From positions 1 through 12,603 of the forward strand of contig CANPXY010000029.1 of assembly GCA_947587115.1 (NCBI GenBank): a DNA stretch of 12,603 nucleotides, given 5' to 3'. The stretch comes from an uncultured Bacilli bacterium. GTDB lineage: Bacteria; Bacillota_I; Bacilli_A; RF39; UBA660. The translations under genes were made by a program, and so were the position numbers. The notes under the pieces are model-generated. The model saw only the letters and a list, made by a program, of their open reading frames with translations. It did not search any database and was not told the origin of the DNA. Below, piece after piece: positions 6,070 to 12,603 of this stretch. Numbering within the stretch: the first letter of the stretch is position 1; the number at the start of each line of letters is the position of its first letter.

Positions 6070-7155
6070 TTATTCTGGTTTAAATAAGCTATCTAAAAAT
6101 AAAAGAATTTGCTCATTGAACTGTTTTGGAGAAAAAGTTTTTCTAATTTGAAAGCCCTCAGTCAAAATTTGCTTCATTCCTTGATAAACTCCATCTTTAC
6201 TTTTGGACACTACAATACCATAATTTTGATCCACAACATCATAGTCAGATACCTTGGTCGTTACAATAGGACATCCTAAGGTCATTGCTTCCACGAACAC
6301 TACAGGATAACCTTCATATTCTGAAGAAAGCAATAGTGCATCAGCTTTCTTATAATAAGGATAGGGATTCTTTTGTTGACCTAAAAAAACAATAACATCT
6401 TGTAAGTGTGCTTTTCTAACTTGTTTCTGATATTTTTTGGTATCCGGACCATTTCCAATAAACCAAACAGTAAACGAAAAACCCTCTTCCTTTAATCTTT
6501 TAGCCGCCTCAATAATACGAGAAAGCCTTTTTTGGTGTTCTTCGTGTCTTCCAATATTAACAAATAGAGTATTTCTTGGCTTTCTATGATTGATCTTTTC
6601 CTTTGATAACCGATACATTTCTTGATAATCAATCGGATTATTACAAACTACTGCTTTTTCTCGAAAAGACGGAAAATATTGAGTTGTTTTGTCTTTATTT
6701 TCGTGAGAGACATAAATATGATAAAGAAACTTTTCTGCCTTGATTCCTTGAAAGAATTGCTCCATTGCCGTGATATTTCCATCATAAAGCTGATAATAGT
6801 TATTGTGAATCCACAAAGCATTTCGGCGCGAAGCAATGCGAGCAATGTGAGATCCTGGAATAGAATAAGTTGCAAAACTGATTGAAAAATCGTATTTATT
6901 TCTATGCTTTAATCCCCATTTCCATAATTTCAAACGATTTTTAATTTTTCTTAGCAACATAAAAGAATCATCATGAACACAATATTCCTCTAGATGAACC
7001 TCTTTTGGAATTTGATCCAGAAAAAAGCCTGCTTTGTGTTCTAAAACCAAAGTAATATCATATTTGGTCTTATCTAGAAGCCGCAATAAATTGACAAGAG
7101 CTTTTTCGATCCCTCCCATTTCTAAACTATAAGCAGTAATTAAAAGTTTTTTCAT
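6070..7155 (-). CDS. GT4-family glycosyltransferase
   Basis: This 361-residue GT-B retaining glycosyltransferase adds a sugar from a nucleotide donor to the growing lipid-linked chain on the cytoplasmic face. It has the N-terminal acceptor-side loop MGGIEKAL (13-20), R203 and K209 of the donor phosphate site, IGNGP (233-237), the NPYPYYKKADALLL segment (263-276) and the E-x7-E pair E281/E289 in EGYPVVFVE. The length is normal for a capsule or wall-glycan GT4. I chose the ATG at 7155, 6-8 bases after GGAAGGAG. A TTG at 7173 would extend the frame by six residues but overlaps that binding site. The Shine-Dalgarno overlaps the TAA of the GT2 gene ahead of it, giving a 4-base gap and likely coupling. 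It resembles the GT4 encoded at 8050-9129 in layout (NPYPY, EGYP, length), probably as a divergent paralogue. Specificity is unknown. Confidence 0.88.
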   Translation of the reverse strand: MKKLLITAYSLEMGGIEKALVNLLRLLDKTKYDITLVLEHKAGFFLDQIPKEVHLEEYCVHDDSFMLLRKIKNRLKLWKWGLKHRNKYDFSISFATYSIPGSHIARIASRRNALWIHNNYYQLYDGNITAMEQFFQGIKAEKFLYHIYVSHENKDKTTQYFPSFREKAVVCNNPIDYQEMYRLSKEKINHRKPRNTLFVNIGRHEEHQKRLSRIIEAAKRLKEEGFSFTVWFIGNGPDTKKYQKQVRKAHLQDVIVFLGQQKNPYPYYKKADALLLSSEYEGYPVVFVEAMTLGCPIVTTKVSDYDVVDQNYGIVVSKSKDGVYQGMKQILTEGFQIRKTFSPKQFNEQILLFLDSLFKPE

Positions 7156-7159
7156 AAAT

Positions 7160-8053
7160 TTATCTCCTTCCAAATTGAAGCCTACTCTTACACTTTCCAG
7201 GTAGATATAAAAGAATGACTAGAAATTTATTAAATCCATGTACTTTGTTCATCATTTCCTCAAATGTAGTATGTGTCAAATAACCAAACAAAATATAATG
7301 TTTAATCATATAAAGACGTTTACGAAAAAGAATATCTTGATCTGGATAATTGAGTAACTCTTGAAAATACTTCAAGTAGCCATAGGGATATTTTTTAAAT
7401 TGTTCTCTAATATTTTTACTGTAACCGTCTTCTTCATAACGAGCATGAATAATATCTTTATTACAAATTAACAACCCCCGATCGACAAGATCAATCTTAT
7501 AATAAGTTCTAGCTTCTGTAATAAACTTTTCCCCTTGTTCTAACTCATAGACAAAGTTTTTACGTACCGCCGTTTTAAAAGTAAGAGCTGTATCATAAGT
7601 ATGACCATACTTATAATGAAAATCATAAAGTCGCATAACTTTGTGATGTAACTTGGCATCTTTTTCAATGTCAACACCATCAATTTTAGTATAGTAAAGA
7701 ATACCATGAACATCATCTTCTAAAGTTTCATAATCTTTAGCAATTTTCGCCAAGGATCCATTAATTATTTGATCATCACTATCTACTTCCATCCAAATAT
7801 CACCATGAACATATTTTTGTAAATGATTGATGGCGGACATCTTACCTCCATTTTTTTGCCGGTAATAATGAATATCTAAGAGGCCTTCTTTTTGCCATTT
7901 TTTCACCAACTCCTCTGTTTCATCGATGGATCCATCATCCATGATTAGCCACTCAAAATCCTGATAAGTCGCATGATTTTGAACCAAAGACTGATATAAA
8001 TTGGGTAATAAATGCGCACGATTGTATGTAGCTGTCAATATCGATATTTTCAT
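7160..8053 (-). CDS. GT2-family glycosyltransferase
   Basis: This is a 297-residue GT-A inverting glycosyltransferase. It starts MKISILTATYNRAHLL, with DDGS (39-42) for nucleotide binding, the GGKMSAIN segment (69-76) and the metal-binding DSDD (91-94). A helical C-terminal half follows, with a hydrophobic stretch FLVILLYLPG (277-286) and a basic end. The TATYNRA start and LPGK near the end set it apart from the two GT2 genes at the operon front, which have IIVP.YNVEKY, so it is probably from a different GT2 subgroup with its own substrate. The ATG at 8053 overlaps the TGA of the preceding GT4 gene by four bases (ATGA). GGAGGAG lies a few bases ahead; the frame can be extended to 8074, but without support. 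It is followed by the GT4 gene at 7155. The donor sugar cannot be read from sequence. Confidence 0.87.
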   Translation of the reverse strand: MKISILTATYNRAHLLPNLYQSLVQNHATYQDFEWLIMDDGSIDETEELVKKWQKEGLLDIHYYRQKNGGKMSAINHLQKYVHGDIWMEVDSDDQIINGSLAKIAKDYETLEDDVHGILYYTKIDGVDIEKDAKLHHKVMRLYDFHYKYGHTYDTALTFKTAVRKNFVYELEQGEKFITEARTYYKIDLVDRGLLICNKDIIHARYEEDGYSKNIREQFKKYPYGYLKYFQELLNYPDQDILFRKRLYMIKHYILFGYLTHTTFEEMMNKVHGFNKFLVILLYLPGKCKSRLQFGRR

Positions 8054-9129
8054 AAAAACTCCTCCAATAAACATACAACTTGTTCAAACACTTGATCTTG
8101 TGTCTTTGTCTTATTTTTTGCAGGTAGTTGCTGTATCAGTTGAATTCCCTCTTTTAATGCCTGCTCATTATTTTCCACAATGAATCCAAGATCATAATCT
8201 GTAAGACATTCCCTTGCCGCACTATCTGTCAATAAAATCTTTTTACCAAGTGCTTTCGCCTCCAATAACACCATTGGATACCCCTCAAAGTATGAAGGTA
8301 ACATAAAGTAATTGGCAGCTTTCATGTAGGGATAAGGGTTTCTCTTCGCGCCTAACAGATGAAATGTTTTTTCACAATCCAATTCGTGACACTGACGAGT
8401 TAACTCTTCTTTCAATGGGCCATCGCCAATAACATAAATATGGTGCCAGAATCCTTCATCAATCAATTTCTTATGTACCCTGATGAGTCGGGCAATGGCT
8501 TTTTGGGTCGTAAGACGAGCAACAACCAAATAAGATGGTTTTTCTAAAGTAACTTTCTCCTTTTTACTAAGTTCAACAACCCGCTTCGTATCTAAATAAT
8601 TGTATATAACTTCCTTAGGAACTAAATTAGAAAAAGCACATTCAAAACTATCCAAATTTGCTTTAGAAACAAAAATTAACTTTTGATAATGACGGTAACT
8701 CTTCTTACTTCGCGCCATTTTTAAAAAGCCCAATTTTTCTTTATCGTAGTACGCTCTAAGATCATTGTGAATCCAAGCAATTTTTGGACATGTTCCATCA
8801 TGCGCCATAATCCAAGTCATAGGCCCCTCTAAAAACGCAATCTCCAAGTCATAACGACCTTTCACAAAATCATGATAGATTTTCTTACCACGAAAGAGCA
8901 TGTCAAAAGATATTTTTCTCTTTTCTTTTTCTGACAATTCCTCGCGACGAACATCGCAATAAGAAACACGATGAATTTTTGAATCCAACTCTTTTTCTAA
9001 TTCGCCATGCCCATACAAAGTAAAGACCGTAATATCATATTGACCAACAAGACGATTGACGAGGTCAATCAACACTCGTTCAGCGCCACCGAACCTTAAC
9101 GAAGTAATACCAAAAACAATTTTTTTCAT
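8050..9129 (-). CDS. GT4-family glycosyltransferase
   Basis: This is a 359-residue GT-B glycosyltransferase of the GT4 family. Visible elements are the loop RFGGAERVL (12-20), IAWIHND (117-123), VSK (154-156), VVARLTTQK (202-210) with donor-site R205 and K210, IGDGP (234-238), NPYPYMKAA (264-272) and the E-x7-E pair E282/E290 in EGYPMVLLE. The short DYDLGFIVE run (311-319) near the end is also usual. Its ATG overlaps the TGA of the ligase/polymerase-like gene (ATGA, 9129-9126), with GGAG 8 bases ahead. Its own TGA overlaps the next ATG in the same way, so three genes are linked by two 4-base overlaps. It should act on the lipid-linked intermediate at the inner membrane face; donor and acceptor are unknown. 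Confidence 0.89.
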   Translation of the reverse strand: MKKIVFGITSLRFGGAERVLIDLVNRLVGQYDITVFTLYGHGELEKELDSKIHRVSYCDVRREELSEKEKRKISFDMLFRGKKIYHDFVKGRYDLEIAFLEGPMTWIMAHDGTCPKIAWIHNDLRAYYDKEKLGFLKMARSKKSYRHYQKLIFVSKANLDSFECAFSNLVPKEVIYNYLDTKRVVELSKKEKVTLEKPSYLVVARLTTQKAIARLIRVHKKLIDEGFWHHIYVIGDGPLKEELTRQCHELDCEKTFHLLGAKRNPYPYMKAANYFMLPSYFEGYPMVLLEAKALGKKILLTDSAARECLTDYDLGFIVENNEQALKEGIQLIQQLPAKNKTKTQDQVFEQVVCLLEEFL

Positions 9130-10523
9130 GATAACTTCTCCATTTCTTGTTTTAATAAACTATGCGCAATGATGACAATCAACATTGAAGATACTTGGAA
9201 AAACGTATAGCCGGCCAAAAGTGAGAAAACTACTGCCAGAAGTGATGCCGCCAAATAACAATAGTAAGATCGGGTAATTTTTGCAAAGTTTTTAAAAAAA
9301 TACTGGATCGCTTGAACTTCGACTTTGAGAAACCACCCCATGTAAAGAACAAAACCAATGATTCCAAAGTTAAACAAGAATCCGACATATTCCATTTCTA
9401 ATACCATCTCATTATAATTAGAAAGATAACCATTACCAAACAAAATTAAAAGTGGATTGTGTTGTTCTTTGATTAACATCGTATGGTAGACCAACTGTTG
9501 AAATCGACGATTGCTGTTTCTAATTTCAAGACGATTACAAATATCATACATCTTTAACAATGCATTTTGTTGCGCTTTATTCATGAAAGACAAATCCAAT
9601 TCATGATTTTGAATTTTGTGAACATAATCAAGTGCATCACCTGTAATATGCGATACTGTATTGGTAGTAGAATCGATCACCGCATGCTCTTGCTCCTCTA
9701 AGTGTTCTTCCCTAGCACTGACATAACTTCTTTCAATATAAAATCCTGCCAACAACCCAAAAGCAACAACCAAAGTGAAAAGGAAAAACGCCAGCTTTTT
9801 ATGATGTATTTTTTTATAAAGATAACAAATCACATCATAGGAAAAATAAACACCTAAAACGAGTGGAAAACCGATCATTCCTGTCCTAGTTCCTAAAAGA
9901 AACATTAGATAAAAGCCCGCCAAGATAGTTAAAATCCACCATTTCTTTTCCCTTTTGCACTCAGGAAGAATGAGCAACAACCCCAAAAGGAAAATGGAGC
10001 CCAACGCATTACCCGAAGCAAAATAACCTTTATAGCCGATCCCATCGATATAAGTACTAGATGAAGTACCCGTAAGTATCGAAAAGTAAAGCAGTACCAA
10101 ATACCCCAAAAGACAGAAGCCAACGTATTTGACAATAGATTTTAATCGTCCCTGTCTTACATAATAGTAAACAATATAGATTAAAAAAAGCATATAAGAA
10201 TAATTTAGAATATACTGGGCTTCATGAAATACCGTACCATAGGCACTTTGCGTACGATAATAATCAAATAAAGTTAAATGAAAAATTCCATATAATAATA
10301 CGATCCCACCTAACAGTAAAAAATGTTTTCTTGTCTTTGGATCTTTAAAAAATAAGTAAACACTCAACACCAACGGTATGATAGGACGCAAAAACGTGCT
10401 TGGAGAAAGCGACACATCAGGGAACCATTCACGAAACAAAAAACTAAAAGCATCCAAAAATGGTGATACAAGCAAAAATACATACAACAAATATTCCATC
10501 TTAAACGAAGTTATTTTTTTCAT
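9126..10523 (-). CDS. O-antigen ligase/polymerase-like polytopic membrane protein (WaaL/Wzy-like)
   Basis: This 465-residue integral membrane protein has about eleven hydrophobic segments, a FLLVSPFLDAF start (16-26), GTRTG (211-215) between membrane segments, and one large soluble loop (about 265-375). GNGYLSN (363-369) and EMEYVGFLFNFGIIGF (376-391) follow near the loop end. This layout is that of the O-antigen ligase-like/Wzy_C group, whose members polymerise repeat units or transfer a finished glycan from undecaprenyl diphosphate to an acceptor on the outer face of the membrane. The large loop would hold the active site, but I cannot point to a catalytic residue with certainty. The ATG at 10523 has AAAGGAG 7 bases ahead and lies 12 bases after the previous GT2 stop; the stop overlaps the next GT4 start. 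Because export here is by an ABC transporter rather than a Wzx flippase, a ligase role (attachment to wall or lipid) is at least as likely as polymerisation. That is inference. Confidence 0.78.
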   Translation of the reverse strand: MKKITSFKMEYLLYVFLLVSPFLDAFSFLFREWFPDVSLSPSTFLRPIIPLVLSVYLFFKDPKTRKHFLLLGGIVLLYGIFHLTLFDYYRTQSAYGTVFHEAQYILNYSYMLFLIYIVYYYVRQGRLKSIVKYVGFCLLGYLVLLYFSILTGTSSSTYIDGIGYKGYFASGNALGSIFLLGLLLILPECKREKKWWILTILAGFYLMFLLGTRTGMIGFPLVLGVYFSYDVICYLYKKIHHKKLAFFLFTLVVAFGLLAGFYIERSYVSAREEHLEEQEHAVIDSTTNTVSHITGDALDYVHKIQNHELDLSFMNKAQQNALLKMYDICNRLEIRNSNRRFQQLVYHTMLIKEQHNPLLILFGNGYLSNYNEMVLEMEYVGFLFNFGIIGFVLYMGWFLKVEVQAIQYFFKNFAKITRSYYCYLAASLLAVVFSLLAGYTFFQVSSMLIVIIAHSLLKQEMEKLS

Positions 10524-10535
10524 GAAGATTCTCCT

Positions 10536-11495
10536 TTAAAAAATATATTTTCCAATTATACTTAGCAAAAAAGCAGAGAAAGAATAAAGGCGATGATTCA
10601 TATGACGATAGAAAAAATTCTTTTTACCTTTTTTTTCAATTACATAACAGTTCTCTTTCCATTTAGGAAAATAACGATGTAACAACGTCCAACCTTCTTC
10701 TAAAATTTCTTTACGACTATTTTTGTCCGTCACTTGACTGACCCTATACAAATGTCTACCAAACAAAAACTTGACGAATAGATACTCTAGTTCTTTTTTG
10801 TATTGATTATAAAATCCTTTTTTCTGATAAAACAAAAGTGTTTGTTCAAGAATATCATAAATTTCTCGAACTCGTATGTTTTGCGTATTTGCAATCGATT
10901 CAGGTCGTTGTATATAATGGTAAAATGCTTCATGAACAATTCCATGACGTTTGACATAAGGTAAATAAGAATAAGTAAAAGCAATATCCTCATAACGAAG
11001 ACCTTTTATAAAACATAGTTTATTTTTTTTGATAATCGACGTAGCAAACAATTTATTCCAGGCTACCACTCGTATATCGGTAAAATAATCTTTGTCGTAG
11101 GTAGCACGATCAAGCACTTTTTTATTAGGATACTCCCAAATGAAATCACATTCAACTAAATCATATTTGTTGTTTTTAGCAGCACGATACATTTTCTCAT
11201 ACATATCCTCTTCGACATAATCATCACTATCGACAAACGCCACATATTCACCTTTTACATAAGGAAAAGCATAATTGCGTGCATCACTGAGACCACCATT
11301 TTCTTTTCTAAGAGATAAAATTCGCTGATCTTTTTTAGCATACTTGGCAATAATTTGCGACGTTTGATCGGTTGAACCATCATCTACTACAATGATTTGG
11401 ATATTCTTTAACGATTGATGGCAAAGAGAATCCAAACATTTTTCTAAATATTTTTCTACATTGTAACAGGGAACGATAATACTGACATCGACCAT
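10536..11495 (-). CDS. GT2-family glycosyltransferase
   Basis: This 319-residue GT-A glycosyltransferase begins MVDVSIIVPCYNVEKY, with VDDGS (37-41), ENGGLSDARNY (65-75), the metal site DSDD (89-92) and RYEDIAF (167-173), the likely catalytic acid/base region. These are the standard landmarks of capsule and wall-glycan GT2 enzymes. The C-terminal 100 residues are helical and basic, ending in a short hydrophobic run (FSAFLLSIIGKYIF), as in peripheral membrane GTs. The ATG at 11495 has AGGTG 7 bases before it, overlapping the TAG of the upstream gene. A TTG at 11516 in the same frame has no binding site and would overlap that gene. It shares the layout of the preceding GT2 (11506-12459) and may be an old tandem duplicate. 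Substrate unknown. Confidence 0.89.
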   Translation of the reverse strand: MVDVSIIVPCYNVEKYLEKCLDSLCHQSLKNIQIIVVDDGSTDQTSQIIAKYAKKDQRILSLRKENGGLSDARNYAFPYVKGEYVAFVDSDDYVEEDMYEKMYRAAKNNKYDLVECDFIWEYPNKKVLDRATYDKDYFTDIRVVAWNKLFATSIIKKNKLCFIKGLRYEDIAFTYSYLPYVKRHGIVHEAFYHYIQRPESIANTQNIRVREIYDILEQTLLFYQKKGFYNQYKKELEYLFVKFLFGRHLYRVSQVTDKNSRKEILEEGWTLLHRYFPKWKENCYVIEKKGKKNFFYRHMNHRLYSFSAFLLSIIGKYIF

Positions 11496-11505
11496 AAAAG
11501 AACAC

Positions 11506-12459
11506 CTACTTTCCAAGATAAAGAATATAAAACTTCATAAAATGTTGAACAAGCCAACGTTTGATTCTATGTAAAAATGAGGTTTCCTGCAAATCCAAAG
11601 CAATTTGTCGCTTTTTTAATTCCCTAATATAACTATTCAACTCATTTGGATCTAAATCCTTACCCTTTTTTAATAAAGCATTGGCTAAATAACTATATAC
11701 AAATTTTTTCTCTTCTAAAGTAAGATCTTTATCATTCGTGATCGTTACTTTTAACAAATCATATAAATCTAATACATCATACACTCTTTTTTTGCGTTTG
11801 CTTTGATCCTGTGAAGTTGTAATACTATCTTTTCTAATAAGATAATAATAACCATAAAAATTAATAGCACTTACCGTTTTTGCTTTCAATACGACATAAG
11901 GAAGCAGTCCGAAATCTTCATGATATTTTCCTTTTTCAAAACGGAAATGATAACGATTATAAAATTTTTTACGATAAGCATATAACCAAGCTGGTTCAAA
12001 AAACGATTCTTGAATAAGCTCTTTGAAAGCCTCAAATCCCCTTTGATTATGAAATTGTTTTCCGGGACATAATCGTTCTTGCGAGTTTTCATCATAACGT
12101 AAGACCAGTTGATAACGAATTAAATCAGGCGCTTTATCTTTTTCAATAATCTGATTTAATGTAGACAGTAAAGACGGATGAATAGTATCGTCACTATCTA
12201 CAAAAATCAAATAATCCCCTGTTGCTTTTTTAACCCCATAATTGCGAGCATCACTAAGTCCACCATTCGTTTTTTTATATTGCACAAAGCGAGCATCAAC
12301 CTGAATATATTGCTCAATAATTTCTTCGCTACCATCACAGCTACCATCATTGACAATAATAACTTCAAAATTAGTGTAATCCTGCTTTAAAATACTTTCC
12401 AAACAGGAACCTACATATTTTTCTACATTATAAACAGGAACAATGATACTAAATTTCAT
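11506..12459 (-). CDS. GT2-family glycosyltransferase, first gene of the operon
   Basis: This 317-residue GT-A glycosyltransferase starts MKFSIIVPVYNVEKY, with NDGS (37-40; Asn replaces the first Asp of the usual DDGS), TNGGLSDARNYG (64-75), metal site DSDD (88-91) and KYHEDFG (178-184) as the acceptor/base region. A cytoplasmic enzyme adding one sugar to the lipid-linked chain is expected. The C-terminus is rich in lysine and arginine and ends with an amphipathic or hydrophobic run (WLVQHFMKFYILYLGK), a feature shared by several GTs here. It is preceded by GTGGAG, about 10 bases before the ATG, and by the leader with putative promoters at 12485-12493 and 12572-12580. It is the first complete gene read from the right edge and probably opens the operon, although 144 bases is too little to exclude a gene further upstream. 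Confidence 0.89.
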   Translation of the reverse strand: MKFSIIVPVYNVEKYVGSCLESILKQDYTNFEVIIVNDGSCDGSEEIIEQYIQVDARFVQYKKTNGGLSDARNYGVKKATGDYLIFVDSDDTIHPSLLSTLNQIIEKDKAPDLIRYQLVLRYDENSQERLCPGKQFHNQRGFEAFKELIQESFFEPAWLYAYRKKFYNRYHFRFEKGKYHEDFGLLPYVVLKAKTVSAINFYGYYYLIRKDSITTSQDQSKRKKRVYDVLDLYDLLKVTITNDKDLTLEEKKFVYSYLANALLKKGKDLDPNELNSYIRELKKRQIALDLQETSFLHRIKRWLVQHFMKFYILYLGK

Positions 12460-12484
12460 ATTTTATCTTCTCCACTCTTATATA

Positions 12485-12493
12485 AGTATAGCA
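12485..12493 (-). promoter_or_regulatory. Putative proximal promoter of the operon (extended -10)
   Basis: TGC-TATACT (12493-12485) lies 25 bases before the ATG at 12459 on the minus strand. Initiation near 12478 would give a leader of about 20 bases containing GTGGAG. A -35 box is poor at 16-18 bases spacing, so an extended -10 promoter, possibly helped by an activator, is the best reading. Confidence 0.5.
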
Positions 12494-12571
12494 TGAAACT
12501 CGACTTTCTCCTAGTTTTTACGACAAATGTTAGTGTAAAGAGTTTTGGGGGAAAAAGGAAAGAAAGTTAAA

Positions 12572-12580
12572 ATTATAACA
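12572..12580 (-). promoter_or_regulatory. Putative distal promoter of the operon (extended -10)
   Basis: TGT-TATAAT (12580-12572) is a perfect extended -10 on the minus strand. The stretch 16-18 bases upstream is an A/T run without a -35 consensus. If used, transcription would begin near 12565 and give a leader of about 105 bases including the pyrimidine-rich tract. Confidence 0.4.
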
Positions 12581-12603
12581 AATTTGATTTTCTTTTTTTT
12601 ATA

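Larger units (their letters stand above)
12460..12603. other. Operon leader / upstream intergenic region
   Basis: This AT-rich region upstream of the first GT2 gene has no convincing open frame. On the minus strand it carries two extended -10 elements, a pyrimidine-rich tract ending in a run of C (about 12564-12546) and a weak inverted repeat (AAACT/AGTTT, about 12516-12496). No JUMPstart/ops element, tRNA or riboswitch-like fold is recognised. Confidence 0.5.

Noticed and set aside
12460..12603. JUMPstart/ops anti-termination element expected in long polysaccharide operons
   Set aside because: No GGCGGTAG-like core is present on either strand of the leader.
1..12603. Mobile elements, CRISPR arrays, tRNA genes, or UGA read as tryptophan
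   Set aside because: No transposase-like frame, spaced repeat array or tRNA-like fold was seen. UGG encodes Trp and UGA ends two genes at ATGA overlaps, so the standard bacterial code applies.

Overview
The window is AT-rich (about one third G+C by eye) and every supported gene lies on the minus strand, so transcription runs from right to left. Strong AGGAGG-type ribosome binding sites, extended -10 promoters (TGnTATAAT), UGA used as an ordinary stop (two genes end in TGA inside ATGA overlaps) and the protein families present all suggest a low-GC Bacillota, plausibly a Bacilli or Erysipelotrichia-like gut organism. That placement is inference; no rRNA or marker gene is present.

The content is one surface polysaccharide (capsule, teichoic-acid-like or wall glycan) locus. 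A 144-base leader with two extended -10 elements (12460-12603) precedes eleven closely packed genes. In transcription order they are: two GT2 glycosyltransferases (12459-11506, 11495-10536), a polytopic O-antigen ligase/polymerase-like protein (10523-9126), a GT4 enzyme (9129-8050), a GT2 enzyme (8053-7160), a GT4 enzyme (7155-6070), a TagH/Wzt-type ABC ATPase (6034-5285), a 791-residue GT2-GT4 fusion (5272-2897), a TagG/Wzm-type ABC permease (2893-2120), and a PssD/PssE (Cps14F/Cps14G, Alg14/Alg13-like) pair (2066-1593, 1583-1098). Most junctions are 4-base overlaps or gaps of about 15 bases or less, with the downstream Shine-Dalgarno often overlapping the upstream stop. This indicates one translationally coupled operon. 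It ends at a hairpin-plus-T-tract terminator (943-911). A near-consensus promoter placed directly against that terminator then starts a separate unit with wecE (854 to the left edge, 3' end missing), which makes a dTDP-4-amino-4,6-dideoxyhexose.

Inferred pathway: an initiating transferase encoded elsewhere loads the first sugar phosphate on undecaprenyl phosphate. PssD/PssE and the other glycosyltransferases extend the chain; with PssD/PssE counted as one enzyme there are eight transferase modules, one sugar donor being the WecE product or a derivative. The ABC transporter flips the chain, and the ligase/polymerase-like protein polymerises it or transfers it to its final acceptor outside the membrane.

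Points most worth a second look: pssD has no ATG/GTG/TTG that preserves its conserved N-terminal GGH loop and appears to start at AUU or AUC; the two ABC transporter genes are split by the large dual-transferase gene; a Wzy/WaaL-like protein coexists with an ABC exporter whose ATPase lacks a carbohydrate-binding tail; and a terminator abuts a promoter between the main operon and wecE.
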